Shown here piece by piece: positions 8,013 to 16,625 of a DNA stretch of 64,000 nucleotides (its first letter is position 1; the number at the start of each line of letters is the position of its first letter). The notes below the pieces were generated by a model. It was not told the DNA's origin. It was given only the letters and a program-made list of their open reading frames with translations, and searched no databases. This stretch comes from Halomicrobium urmianum (lineage in GTDB: Archaea; Halobacteriota; Halobacteria; Halobacteriales; Haloarculaceae): contig NZ_CP084090.1 in NCBI RefSeq assembly GCF_020217425.1, positions 1,426,001 to 1,490,000 of the forward strand, in the 5' to 3' direction. The translations under genes were made by a program, and so were the position numbers.

Positions 8013-8696
8013 ATGGACAGAGACGACGCGAAGCGGCGGGCGGCCGCCTCCGCGGTCGAGGCGGTCGAGGACGGCATGGTCGTCGGTCTCGGCTCGGGGA
8101 GCACGGCGGCTCACGCCGTCCGCGAACTGGGCGACCGCGTGGACGCCGGGCTGGACGTGCGGGGCGTGCCCACGTCCTTCCAGGCCCGTGAAATCGCCCG
8201 CGAGGCGGAGATCCCGCTCGCGGACCTCGACGAGGCGAACGTGGACCTCGCCATCGACGGCGCAGATCAGGTGGCCGACGGCGACCTGGTGAAGGGCGGC
8301 GGGGGCGCCCACGCCCGCGAGAAGATCGTCGACGCGGCCGCCGACCGCCTCCTGATCGTGATCGACCCGACCAAGGAGGCCGACGTCCTCGACCATCCGA
8401 TCCCGGTCGAGGTGCTGCCCGACGCCAGGACGACCGTGGCCGAGGCGGTCCGCGAGCTGGGCGGCGATCCGAACCTCCGCTGGGCGGAGAACAAGAGCGG
8501 CCCCGTCGTGTCCGACAACGGCAACCTCCTGCTGGACTGCGACTTCGACGCCGTCGAGGACCCGGCCGGACTCGCGGCCGACCTCGCCGGCCTGCCCGGC
8601 GTCGTCGAACACGGCCTCTTCGTCGGCATCGCCGACGAGGTCCACCGCGGCGACGAGGGCGGAGTCACAGTCCGGCGACTCTATAGTAGCAATTGA
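8013..8696 (+). CDS. rpiA: ribose-5-phosphate isomerase A
   Basis: Interconverts ribose 5-phosphate and ribulose 5-phosphate. The 227-residue product has the family motifs: phosphate-binding GLGSGSTA (about 26-33), DGADQV (catalytic Asp) near 85-90 and KGGGGAHAREK near 96-106. Length is normal. The ATG at 8013 follows a run of ACs and gives MDRDDAKRRAAAS. The last residues, Tyr-Ser-Ser-Asn, and the TGA lie inside the left end of a mobile-looking hairpin repeat (8682-8766), so the C-terminus is partly encoded by that repeat. Confidence 0.95.
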   Translation: MDRDDAKRRAAASAVEAVEDGMVVGLGSGSTAAHAVRELGDRVDAGLDVRGVPTSFQAREIAREAEIPLADLDEANVDLAIDGADQVADGDLVKGGGGAHAREKIVDAAADRLLIVIDPTKEADVLDHPIPVEVLPDARTTVAEAVRELGGDPNLRWAENKSGPVVSDNGNLLLDCDFDAVEDPAGLAADLAGLPGVVEHGLFVGIADEVHRGDEGGVTVRRLYSSN

Positions 8697-8766
8697 CACT
8701 ATTTACACGTCGAGGGGCACCCCGGGTGCCCCCTCGAGTGTGTCAGTGCGTTCAATTGCTACTATA
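8682..8766. repeat. 84/85-bp hairpin element, copy A
   Basis: An imperfect palindrome bounded by TATAGTAGCAATTGA and its exact inverse, with a GC-rich centre (GAGGGGCACC / GGTGCCCCCTC). Other copies lie at 32567-32650 (same orientation), 45296-45379 (degenerate) and 59187-59270 (inverted). The left arm codes for the last four residues and the stop of rpiA. The hairpin could terminate transcripts from both sides. It has no coding capacity. Confidence 0.9.
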
Positions 8767-8991
8767 GACGTCCGCCGGGAGTCGCACGGTGCGGGACCGC
8801 TCCACCGCCCCGAGGCGGCCAGCGACCGGCCGCCGTCGAGCGACCGGCGCGGAAACCAGTGTCGACCGCGCCGAAGCCAGCGGCTACCGGTTCCGGAACT
8901 GACAGACAGCGACCGGTTACTCGCGGCAGTTGACGAGCGCGACACAGCAGCAGCTACCGGGTCGGCGTCGAAAGAACGGAGGAACGCGACC

Positions 8992-9159
8992 TTACAGGTC
9001 GCGCGGCTGAACGGTCTTGCGGTCGTTGGCCTCGGCGCGACGAGCGGCGTCCTCGAGCAGCGCCTCGACCTCGTCGTCGAGAGAGTCGTAGAAGTCGGAG
9101 GCGACGTTCATGTCATCGAGCGCTTCCTTGACGGCGGCTTTGACGATTAGGTCTGCCAT
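8992..9159 (-). CDS. single-histone-fold small protein (DUF1931)
   Basis: A 55-residue protein, MADLIVKAAVKEALDD to ANDRKTVQPRDL. The helix-strand-helix pattern and the closing KTVQPRDL are characteristic of histone folds, and the sequence matches, from memory, a strongly conserved haloarchaeal DUF1931 protein. It is acidic, unlike canonical DNA-binding histones, so its partner is unclear. A strong TATA (TATTTAAG, 9185-9192 on the minus strand) lies about 29 bases before the ATG, giving a leader of only a few bases. Confidence 0.85.
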   Translation of the reverse strand: MADLIVKAAVKEALDDMNVASDFYDSLDDEVEALLEDAARRAEANDRKTVQPRDL

Positions 9160-9184
9160 ACAAGCGCTCCTAACCGTGGGGTGT

Positions 9185-9192
9185 CTTAAATA
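9185..9192 (-). promoter_or_regulatory. TATA box of the histone-fold gene
   Basis: AAGTATTTAAG on the minus strand, centred about 29 bases before ATG 9159. A second AT-rich box, TTTATAAA in 9261-9275, lies further upstream and is nearly symmetric, so it could serve either strand. Confidence 0.6.
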
Positions 9193-9428
9193 CTTTCCTG
9201 AATCCGGAGCCTCTCGCCGGTACTCACGGCCGTTTGAGCGGCTCTCGAGGCCAGAAGACCTTTATAAATAGGTGTGTCGTCCGACAATTCCCTCGTTGTG
9301 ACCCGACGAAGGCGGTAAACGACGGGTAAATCGAGGGGGTGCGGCGCTCGCGCGCGCCGTCGGGCGACTGCCGCTCGCCGGCGCGCGGAGACCGACGGAT
9401 AAGAGTGGCCCGGGACCGGAAGGGGGGT

Positions 9429-10196
9429 ATGCGCGAGATACTGGAGGCGGTCGCCGCGGGCGAACTCAGTCCGGCGGCGGCCGAGGCCGAACTGGCAGGG
9501 TACGCTACCGGCGAGGCCGGTCGGTTCGACGCGGCCCGGGTCCAGCGATCCGGGGTCCCCGAGGCGGTGCTGGCCGAGGGGAAGACCGCCGCCGAGGTGG
9601 CCGACCTGGTGGCCACGTCCGTGGAGACGACCGACCGCGGCATCGCGACGCGGCTCGAACCCGACGACGTGGCCGCCATCCGCGAGCGACTGGCCGAGGA
9701 AGCCCCCGACGCGACGATCCGCTGGGACGAGCGGTCGCGCTGGCTGGTCGCGGAGACGCCGGCCTTCGAGCGCCCGGACCTCGACGCCGAAGTGGGCGTC
9801 GTCACAGCGGGGACCTCTGACGCCGTCCCCGCCGGCGAGGCGGTTATGATCGCCGGCGAGATGGGCGCGACCGTCCACCGGATCTCCGACATCGGCGTCG
9901 CCAGCCTCGCCCGGGCCATCGACCGCCTGGACGAGCTGCGCGAGCTGGACGTGCTGATCGTCGCCGCCGGCCGCGAGGGGGCGCTCCCGACCGTCATCGC
10001 CGGCCTGGTCGACGTCCCCGTGATCGGCCTGCCCGTCTCGACGGGCTACGGCCACGCCGGCGAGGGCGAGGCGGCCCTCTCGGGGATGATCCAGTCCTGC
10101 ACGGCGCTGACGGCGGTCAACGTCGACGCCGGCTTCACCGCGGGGGCACAGGCCGGCCTGATCGCTCGCCGGATCGACGCCGCGAGCGACACCTAA
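9429..10196 (+). CDS. larB: nickel pincer cofactor biosynthesis protein LarB
   Basis: LarB carboxylates and hydrolyses nicotinic acid adenine dinucleotide in the first step to the nickel-pincer nucleotide of lactate racemase and relatives. The 255-residue product has a variable N-terminal part and a C-terminal AIR-carboxylase-like domain (from about 125): VGVVTAGTSDAVPAGEAV, GATVHRISDIGVASLAR, VLIVAAGREGALPTVIAGL, VIGLPVSTGYG. Length is normal. AGGGGGGT directly precedes the ATG. LarC and LarE are not in the window, so the pathway is either completed elsewhere or incomplete. Confidence 0.9.
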   Translation: MREILEAVAAGELSPAAAEAELAGYATGEAGRFDAARVQRSGVPEAVLAEGKTAAEVADLVATSVETTDRGIATRLEPDDVAAIRERLAEEAPDATIRWDERSRWLVAETPAFERPDLDAEVGVVTAGTSDAVPAGEAVMIAGEMGATVHRISDIGVASLARAIDRLDELRELDVLIVAAGREGALPTVIAGLVDVPVIGLPVSTGYGHAGEGEAALSGMIQSCTALTAVNVDAGFTAGAQAGLIARRIDAASDT

Positions 10197-10267
10197 CCCA
10201 GTTGGGTGTGGAGGTATCCCGCTCGGCGGCGGATCTAGAGGCGCCGGCACGGAGACCGGCGTCGACG

Positions 10268-10417
10268 ATGCCAGACTGTGACCACTGCGGCGCGCACGTC
10301 TCGGAGCGGTTCGCGCGGGTGTTCGCCGTCGAGCGCGGCGAGATCCGCGCGTGCCCCCAGTGCTCGGCCAACGCCGGCATCGCCGAGGCGGCGAGAGAGC
10401 GCGCCCGCCACGCCTGA
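10268..10417 (+). CDS. small zinc-ribbon protein (DUF7563-like, 49 aa)
   Basis: A paralogue of the protein at 6101: [18 protein letters not shown], then CPQCS. The two CxxC knuckles and the RFARVFA core match. The ATG at 10268 gives MPDCDHCG, the same position for the first knuckle as in the other copy. It lies 71 bases after larB in the same direction and may be co-transcribed. Confidence 0.7.
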   Translation: MPDCDHCGAHVSERFARVFAVERGEIRACPQCSANAGIAEAARERARHA

Positions 10418-10480
10418 TCCGCCCGGGGTGCACCGCGACCGCTGTCGGCCGATTGTTCCCGTACGCCTGGCCGGGGCCAG

Positions 10481-10509
10481 CGAGGCCGCGAGCGGAGCGA
10501 GCGGCCTCG
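10481..10509. repeat. GC palindrome (GAGGCCGCGAGCG type)
   Basis: A 29-base hairpin with stem CGAGGCCGC / GCGGCCTCG around GAGCGGAGCGA. Apart from one loop base it is the same as the hairpin at 53793-53819, 43 kb away. It sits in the 226-base gap after the zinc-ribbon gene, where I see no other feature. Confidence 0.7.
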
Positions 10510-10643
10510 AACCGACGCCGACAGTGCGGTACCACCGGACGGACCCCTGCGGCCGTCGCCGACACCGCCCGGCGGCGACGGCACCGCTCTGCAGCGACTG
10601 CGACGTCGACACTGACTTGCCGTCCGACGCCCGCTCCCCGAGC

Positions 10644-10889
10644 GTGAGCGATCACTACGTCTACGTGCTCCGGTGTGCCGACGACACGCTGTACACCGGC
10701 TACACCACCGACGTCGAGCGGCGCGTCGCCGAGCACGACGCCGGCGACGGGGCCAAGTACACGCGCGGACGCACGCCCGTCGAACTCGTCCACGTCGAGG
10801 CGTTCGACGAGCGCGGCGCGGCCATGAGCCGCGAGCACGAGATCAAGCAGCGCTCCCGGACCGAGAAGGAGCGGCTGATCGACGACTGA
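10644..10889 (+). CDS. GIY-YIG domain protein (UPF0213 type)
   Basis: An 81-residue single-domain protein. It opens [23 protein letters not shown], the GIY-YIG signature with its conserved downstream Arg, then has a His-rich helix and [13 protein letters not shown], and ends [16 protein letters not shown]. This is the YhbQ/UPF0213 form, small proteins linked to DNA repair or processing; activity is not shown for this one. The start is GTG 10644 (VSDHYVYV). It is convergent with the esterase. Confidence 0.85.
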   Translation: MSDHYVYVLRCADDTLYTGYTTDVERRVAEHDAGDGAKYTRGRTPVELVHVEAFDERGAAMSREHEIKQRSRTEKERLIDD

Positions 10890-10917
10890 TCCCGGGGTCG
10901 GAGAGCCGAAGCCCGGT

Positions 10918-11859
10918 TTAGGCCCCGAACGAGTCCCGGAGCCGCCCGGCCGACCGCTCGATGGCGTCGTGCGCGGCGTCGAGGTCCGGCTGATCGAGCA
11001 TCCCGAAGAAGCCGTGGATCATGTCCTCGTAGTCCGCGTGCTCGACGGGGACGCCGGCCGCCTCGAGGCGCTCGGCGTAGCGCACGCCGTCGTCCAGCAG
11101 CGGGTCGAAGCCCGCCGTGATCACCGTCGCGGGCGGCAGGCCCGAGAGGTCCCGGGCCTTCAGCGGGTAGGCGTAGGGGTTGGCCGCGTCGACGGGATGG
11201 GCGACGTACCTGTCGTCGAACCACTCCATCTCGGCCGTCGTGAGGCCGTACCCCTCGCCGTTTTCATCGCGCGAGGGGAGGTCGGCGTCCGTGGTGACGG
11301 GATAGACCAGTAACTGGTGATCGAGGTCGGGCCCGTCGCGGTCGCGGGCCTGCAGCGCCGTCACGGCCGCGAGGTTGCCGCCGGCCGAGTCGCCGCCGAC
11401 GGCGATCCGGTCCGGGTCGCCACCGAAGGTGCCGACGTGCTCGGCGGTCCACTCCAGTGCCGCGTAACACTCCCGTGGCTGGTCGGGGAAGGGGTGCTCC
11501 GGCGCGAGGTTGTAGCCGACCGAGACGACCACGCAGTCGGCCTCGACGGCCAGCGACCGGGCGACCGCGTCGGCCGCCTCCAGCGATCCGAGCACGAACC
11601 CGCCGCCATGGATCCACAGGAGCGTCGGGTAGGGACCGTCGGTGCCGGGGCGGTAGATCTGTAGACCGATCGGCTCGTCGGCGACCGGGCTGGGGGTCTC
11701 CAGGTCCCAGGTCCGCTCGACGTCGGGACCGGTGCCCGTCGCCGCCATCTGCTCGTGCTGGTCGCGGGCCGCCTCGACGGTCAGCGCCGCGACCGACGGG
11801 ACGCCCAGTTCCTCCTCCATCGCCAGCATCCGCTGCAGTTCGGGGTGGGGCTCGCCCAT
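10918..11859 (-). CDS. alpha/beta hydrolase, hormone-sensitive-lipase type esterase
   Basis: 313 residues. The oxyanion-hole motif HGGGFVLGS (about 83-91) and the nucleophile elbow GDSAGG (about 155) place it in the HSL/Est family of carboxylesterases. The acid and histidine are likely in GFDPLLDDG and HADYEDMIHGF. The product is cytosolic. The start is ATG 11859 (MGEPHPELQRMLAMEEEL), which gives a family-like cap region. The open frame continues upstream over the divergent mutase, but only as antisense. Confidence 0.88.
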   Translation of the reverse strand: MGEPHPELQRMLAMEEELGVPSVAALTVEAARDQHEQMAATGTGPDVERTWDLETPSPVADEPIGLQIYRPGTDGPYPTLLWIHGGGFVLGSLEAADAVARSLAVEADCVVVSVGYNLAPEHPFPDQPRECYAALEWTAEHVGTFGGDPDRIAVGGDSAGGNLAAVTALQARDRDGPDLDHQLLVYPVTTDADLPSRDENGEGYGLTTAEMEWFDDRYVAHPVDAANPYAYPLKARDLSGLPPATVITAGFDPLLDDGVRYAERLEAAGVPVEHADYEDMIHGFFGMLDQPDLDAAHDAIERSAGRLRDSFGA

Positions 11860-12003
11860 GGGACGTGGAGGCACGTGCTCCCGCTTGAATCCCCCGCCGA
11901 CAGCGGTCGGCCACCGACCGGGCGAGCGGACCGTCTCGGGGCCGAGCCGAGCCGGATTGTCGCCTCCCGGACCTTTTTCCTCGGTCGACGCGGAGCAACG
12001 AGC

Positions 12004-13395
12004 ATGGACGCCGAGGCCATCGAGTTCGGCACGGACGGGTGGCGAGCGACCCTGGACGAGTTCACCGAGGAGCGCGTGGGGATGGTCGGGCAGGCCGTCG
12101 CCACCTACCTCCGGGACCGCGGCGACGACGACCCCGTCGCGATCGGGTACGACGCCCGGGAGCACTCGCGGGGCTTCGCCGAGCGGCTGGCGCGGGTGCT
12201 CTGCGGCAACGGCTTCGACGTGCTCCTGCCCGAACGGGACACGCCCACGCCCGTCGTCGCCTGGACGGTCAAGGACCGCGGGCTGGCGGGCGCCCTCCAG
12301 ATCACCGCCAGCCACAACCCGCCGGAGTACAACGGCGTGAAGTTCGTGCCCGGGGACGGCGCGCCGGCGCTGCCCGAGACCACCGAGCGCATCGAGGCGA
12401 ACCTGTCCGAGCCCGATCCGCTGCCCGAGGACGAGTGGGGCGAGGTCCGCGAGGAGGACCTGATCGAGCCGTACCTCGACCACGCGGCCGAGGTGGCCGA
12501 TCAGTTCACCGACGACGTCGACCTCTCCGAGCTGATCGTCGCTTACGACGCGATGCACGGCAGCGGCCGCGGCGTCACGGACGCGCTCCTGGAGCGGGCC
12601 GGCGCGGACCTCGTCCGCCTGCGCACCGAGCGCGACCCCGACTTCGGCGGCGGCGCGCCGGAACCAGTGGCCGAGCGCGTCGAGGAGTTGATCGCGACGG
12701 TCCGTGACGAGGCCGACTTCGGCGTCGTCAACGACGGCGACTCGGACCGCATCGGCGTGGTTACGCCCGACCGCGGCTTCCTCGACCCGAACCTCTTCTT
12801 CGCGGCCGTCTACGACTTCCTCCTGGAGACCGCGAGCGGCGACGTGGTGCGGACCGTCTCGACCTCCAGCATCGTCGACCGCGTGGCCGAGGCCCACGGC
12901 CAGGCCGTCCACGAGACGGCGGTCGGGTTCAAGCACGTCGCCGGCGCGATGGCCGACCACGACGCCCTCATGGGCGGCGAGGAGTCGGGCGGCTTCGGCG
13001 TCACGAGCCACCTCCGGAACAAGGACGGCGTCCTCGTGGCGCTGCTGGCCGCCGTCGCCGAGAGCGACGAGTCGCTCGACGCCCGCGTCGACCGCCTGCT
13101 CGCCGAGCACGGCGAGATCCACCAGGACCGCGTCAGCGTCGACTGCCCCGACGACCGCAAGGCGGGCGTGCTGGCCGATCTGGAGGCAGACCTCCCCGAG
13201 TCCGTCGCCGGCCAGGGCGTCGCCGACGTCTCCACCGTCGACGGGTTCAAGATGACCCTGGAAGACGGCACCTGGCTGCTCGTGCGGCCCTCCGGGACCG
13301 AGCCGAAGATGCGCATCTACGCCGAGGGCGGCAGCGGGGAGCGCGTACAGGAGCTGCTGGAGGCGGGCCGCGGCGTGGTCGAGCCGCTGGTCTGA
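12004..13395 (+). CDS. phosphoglucomutase/phosphomannomutase family protein
   Basis: 463 residues with the alpha-D-phosphohexomutase motifs: FGTDGWRA, the phosphoserine loop TASHNP (Ser near 103), the metal loop NDGDSDRIG, the sugar loop GGEESGGFG and RPSGTEPKMRI. The GEES loop is found in phosphoglucomutases and phosphomannomutases, in contrast with GEPS in the paralogue at 6383. It probably supplies glucose 1-phosphate or mannose 1-phosphate for surface glycans. It is divergent from the esterase, with a 144-base promoter region. Confidence 0.9.
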   Translation: MDAEAIEFGTDGWRATLDEFTEERVGMVGQAVATYLRDRGDDDPVAIGYDAREHSRGFAERLARVLCGNGFDVLLPERDTPTPVVAWTVKDRGLAGALQITASHNPPEYNGVKFVPGDGAPALPETTERIEANLSEPDPLPEDEWGEVREEDLIEPYLDHAAEVADQFTDDVDLSELIVAYDAMHGSGRGVTDALLERAGADLVRLRTERDPDFGGGAPEPVAERVEELIATVRDEADFGVVNDGDSDRIGVVTPDRGFLDPNLFFAAVYDFLLETASGDVVRTVSTSSIVDRVAEAHGQAVHETAVGFKHVAGAMADHDALMGGEESGGFGVTSHLRNKDGVLVALLAAVAESDESLDARVDRLLAEHGEIHQDRVSVDCPDDRKAGVLADLEADLPESVAGQGVADVSTVDGFKMTLEDGTWLLVRPSGTEPKMRIYAEGGSGERVQELLEAGRGVVEPLV

Positions 13396-13590
13396 ACGCG
13401 GCGCTGTCTATCGCGCGCTGAGTCGCGGCGTCGTCGGCTAGCCGCAGCAGCGCGTCGGCAGCCTTCCGGTTACCGTCAGCCAGCGCCCGCAACGCCCGCT
13501 TGCCGCCGCTACCAGTGACTTCGAATAGCCGCGCGGTCTTCGCGCCGGGCGCTTCGACGTCTATCTCCGCGATGTAGTCCCGCGTCGATT
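13396..13590 (-). pseudogene. 3' remnant of the calcium-binding protein gene, out of frame
   Basis: On the minus strand this stretch continues the 13561-15870 gene in another frame. It reads KQSTRDYIAEIDVEAPG, then KTARLFEVTGSGGKRALRAL, then RKAADALLRLADD and on into the antisense of the mutase gene, with no native stop. Adding one G to the GGGG run at about 13597-13600 joins the frames. The C-terminus appears lost by a rearrangement next to the mutase stop. Confidence 0.55.
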
Positions 13591-15870
13591 GCTTGACCCC
13601 ATCTGGTCGACGAGCCGCTGACGGATCGCCGGCGACATGTCGCTCAAGCGGTTGCCCAACCGCGCCGTGTCGATGCGGTCGCTCTCGGGCAGGGCTTTGC
13701 GCACCTGCTGGGCGCGGGCCATCGCCCGCGTGGAGACGCCGGCTTTGAGCCCGGACTTGGCCGAGTCGACGGCCTTCAGCGCCCGGTTGAACTTGCTCGA
13801 CTGGCGGGTGATCCGCGTCACCGCGCTACCGACGCCGCTGCTCGCGGCCTCCTTCGCGACCGAGCCGGAGCCGTAGCCGACGTACCACCCCGTCGCGAAG
13901 GTGCCGTACTGGCCAGTCCCGTCTTGGAAGGGATTACGCGTGTCCTGCGTGTCCTGGATCTGCTCGACCAGCAACTGCGGCAATTTGGTGATGGCTCCGG
14001 GGTTGTCCGCGAAGAATGCCGCCAGCTGCTTCATGTCCTCGACGATCGAGGCCGGATCGGTCACGAGCTTCTTCAGCTGCAGCAGCGTCTGGCCGACGAC
14101 CGTCCCGAAGCCAGACGAGAAGCTCATGATCAGGATCGCTTCCCGCTTGCCCACATCCACGGGCGACTGCTCGATCACCCGCGCCGCCTGCGCGAAGGAG
14201 TCGGGACCGGTGAACGTCTGGCGGTTGCTGTTGTCGTGGACGTCGCGGGCCTCGACGTCGACCGACGCGCCCGTGACGAAGCCCGCCGCGCCGACCTGGA
14301 TCTTCTCCAGCGTGTCGCGCTCGACGGTGAACTCGACGTAGTCGTAGCCCCACTCGGTGTCGCCCTGGCCGGCGATGGCCCCCTGGACCTCGCCCTTCTT
14401 GTAGAAGCGCGTCTCGCCCAGGCCGCTGGGGTCGGTCAGCCGCAGCGTGACGTTGTAGGAAGTCCGCGCCGCGTCGCCAGTCTTGATCGACCGGACCTGG
14501 ACCGTCGGCGCCGTGTGGTCGTGGATCGCCGCTTCCGTGCTGCCGGCACGCTCCTCGCCGTCGGTGATGCCGTCGCCGTCGGAGTCTTCGTCGTCGGGAT
14601 CCAGTTTCAGGCGGTACTCGGTCAGGTCCGAGAGGCCGTCGTCGTCGGTGTCGGCGTACAGCGGATCCGACGTGACCGGCGGGCGATCGAGGACGGACAC
14701 CGGATCCGTCGCGTCGTCCTCGCGGGCTTCGGCGAACTCGTCGCCCTGTTCGGGCGAGGTAGCCAGCGCCGCCCGCCAGCCCTCGCGTTCTTCGGCGTCG
14801 GTCAGTCCGTCGCCGTCGGAGTCGACCGCCGTCGGGTCGCTGGCGAGCTTCCAGTAGGACTGGGTGACCTTCCGCTGCTGGCCGTCGACCGTGACCGTCT
14901 GCGTCCGTTCGGCCAGTTCACCGATCTCCTCGCCGTCGGGGATCCCGTCGTCGTCGGTGTCGGGATCGGACGCGTTGGTCCTGAGGACCTCGCCCGTCCC
15001 GGTGCGGAACCCGCGTTCGACGAAGTCCTCGACGCCGTCGGCGTCGCGGGTGATCCGCAGGCCGTCGATCCGCAGACCCGCGAGGCCGGTCGTCTCGGCC
15101 GCGATCCGCAGCGTCGTCGTCTCGCCCTCGGTGCCGACGTCCGTGAACGTCTCGTCGATCTCGACGGTGCCGTTATCCGAGGTCGAGACGAGCGTCTCGT
15201 CGACCGGGCCGCTCACGGTCACGCGCGCCTCGGAGTTCTTCACCGCGACTGCGCGACCGCTGCCCTCGATGGTCAGTTCCTCGACGTGGCCGTCGATCGG
15301 CACCTCGACAACCGAGGTGGCCGTGGGCGGGCATTCGACCTCCTGGATGCCGTCGACCGGGTCACAGAGGTCCTCCTGCCGGGGCGTGTTGACCGACCCG
15401 GAGTCGTCGTCATCGTCATCATCGATTGGGACCGGGTCGATGTCGATACTACCGGTTGTGAACGTATCGGCATCGTGAACGTACAGCGGGACGTGTAACT
15501 GCCCTCCCTCTCGAACGAGCTCACTGTCTGATACCCTGGCGCTAACGTCGATATGCTCCCCTTCAACGCCATCGGAAGTACTGTAAACGACTTCCTCGCC
15601 GAGTAAGAGTTGGGCTGTCGACCCCGATTCGGGCTGCAGCGTCAGTCCATCGACCTCGAGATTCGCCTGAACTGGGCCAGGAACTGACGGTTCCGAATAA
15701 ATGGGGTCACCGAAGCTGTGCGACTGAATAGAGATACCACCAGAAGCCCCCTCTTGATCCGCAGTATGTTTCGTCTGCTCTGTTGAATCCAGTGACGATG
15801 GCTGGATCGCTGGACCAGCATCTAGTGTTTGAGCAGCAGTCAGCGACAGATCGCTGTTCGGAACCAGCAT
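13561..15870 (-). CDS. large acidic protein with calcium-binding type 3 repeats (degraded)
   Basis: 769 codons. The central third carries four DxDxDG(I/L)xDxEE repeats (for example DPDTDDDGIPDGEE, DSDGDGLTDAEE, DTDDDGLSDLTEY, DSDGDGITDGEE), the thrombospondin type 3 calcium-binding unit usual in haloarchaeal surface proteins. A low-complexity DDDDDD linker precedes them. A hydrophobic GSGSVAKEAASSGVGSAV region follows. There is no signal peptide at MLVPNSDLSL, odd for a surface protein, so the 5' end may be lost. The 3' end is frameshifted at a G run near 13598. The gene lies 17 bases after another frameshifted gene and is probably decaying. Confidence 0.6.
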   Translation of the reverse strand: MLVPNSDLSLTAAQTLDAGPAIQPSSLDSTEQTKHTADQEGASGGISIQSHSFGDPIYSEPSVPGPVQANLEVDGLTLQPESGSTAQLLLGEEVVYSTSDGVEGEHIDVSARVSDSELVREGGQLHVPLYVHDADTFTTGSIDIDPVPIDDDDDDDSGSVNTPRQEDLCDPVDGIQEVECPPTATSVVEVPIDGHVEELTIEGSGRAVAVKNSEARVTVSGPVDETLVSTSDNGTVEIDETFTDVGTEGETTTLRIAAETTGLAGLRIDGLRITRDADGVEDFVERGFRTGTGEVLRTNASDPDTDDDGIPDGEEIGELAERTQTVTVDGQQRKVTQSYWKLASDPTAVDSDGDGLTDAEEREGWRAALATSPEQGDEFAEAREDDATDPVSVLDRPPVTSDPLYADTDDDGLSDLTEYRLKLDPDDEDSDGDGITDGEERAGSTEAAIHDHTAPTVQVRSIKTGDAARTSYNVTLRLTDPSGLGETRFYKKGEVQGAIAGQGDTEWGYDYVEFTVERDTLEKIQVGAAGFVTGASVDVEARDVHDNSNRQTFTGPDSFAQAARVIEQSPVDVGKREAILIMSFSSGFGTVVGQTLLQLKKLVTDPASIVEDMKQLAAFFADNPGAITKLPQLLVEQIQDTQDTRNPFQDGTGQYGTFATGWYVGYGSGSVAKEAASSGVGSAVTRITRQSSKFNRALKAVDSAKSGLKAGVSTRAMARAQQVRKALPESDRIDTARLGNRLSDMSPAIRQRLVDQMGSSNRRGTTSRR

Positions 15871-15887
15871 TCGCTCTCCAAAACCGC

Positions 15888-16122
15888 CTATCGTTCGAAG
15901 TCCGCTTGTGAGAATCCGTCACAACTGGCGTCTGATGACGTGTGTTCAGCCCCGATCCCCGCGCTATCTGCGGATTCAACAGAGCACTTCAGCCACAGAC
16001 GCTCACAGCTCTCGGCGTCGAGCACGGTGACGTGGACGATATCGGTGTGGACGCTGTTGGCGGACCCGACGACGTACGCCGTCGACCCGTCGACGCGCAG
16101 CCACCAGTTGTAGGCGTGGAGT
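15888..16122 (-). pseudogene. 3' part of the frameshifted Tat-exported protein
   Basis: The continuation, in another frame, of the gene starting at 16533. It reads GGYGSELHAYNWWLRVDGST, then AYVVGSANSVHTDIVHVTVLD and ends GFSQADFER at 15888. Deleting one G from the six-G run (CCCCCC on the plus strand, about 16134-16139) restores one frame of about 215 codons. Confidence 0.6.
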
Positions 16123-16533
16123 TCAGACCCGTACCCCCCACTGGCGATCAACCTTGCCGTCGGCGCTGACGTGAACGACGTGATTGACGTCGTCGCCGTA
16201 CAGGAGACGGCTGACGCCGCCGCCGTGTGTGGTCACGGCCCCGGTGCGAACGTCGTCGAGGTCGGCCCCGACGGAACGGCGCCAGCGGACCGAGCCGTCG
16301 GGCGTGATCCGGAGTAGCTCGTCAGGCTGGTCGTCATACCGTTCGATCGCGAGCGCGACATCGCCGTCCGGGAACTGTGCCGCGCCGGCATAGCCATCGT
16401 CGTCCCCGGCGAAGGCTTCCTCCCACAGTATCTCCGGCCGTTCGGCCGCGGCCGTCGCCTCAACGCTGATGAACTGCCCGAAGGCAGTACAGGCAGCCAC
16501 ACCGGCGAATGTTCGACGTGTGACGGACCCCAT
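16123..16533 (-). CDS. Tat-exported beta-propeller-like protein, frameshifted
   Basis: It starts MGSVTRRTFAGVAACTAFG. The twin arginines and hydrophobic stretch form a Tat signal, the main secretion route in haloarchaea, and VAAC could be a lipobox. The mature part (ILWEEAFAGDDDGYAGAAQF, LAIERYDDQPDELLRITPDG, SVRWRRSVG) looks like PQQ-type propeller blades of an extracellular protein. The frame ends prematurely at GVRV because of an extra G in a G6 run; the rest is at 15888-16122. ATG 16533 fits the signal peptide better than GTG 16539. Confidence 0.6.
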   Translation of the reverse strand: MGSVTRRTFAGVAACTAFGQFISVEATAAAERPEILWEEAFAGDDDGYAGAAQFPDGDVALAIERYDDQPDELLRITPDGSVRWRRSVGADLDDVRTGAVTTHGGGVSRLLYGDDVNHVVHVSADGKVDRQWGVRV

Positions 16534-16625
16534 TATCACGGATAGCCGCGAGTTATTTTCAAGTGCTTCGTGGTAGAGACGCGGCCGAAGATCCGCGTGG
16601 TAGCCGTCAGCGTCAGAAGACTCCG

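Noticed and set aside
10918..13122. Continuous minus-strand frame of 734 codons covering the esterase and much of the mutase
   Set aside because: Only the esterase part (10918-11859) has family motifs. The rest is antisense to a mutase with all its active-site loops, and high GC removes stop codons from shadow frames.
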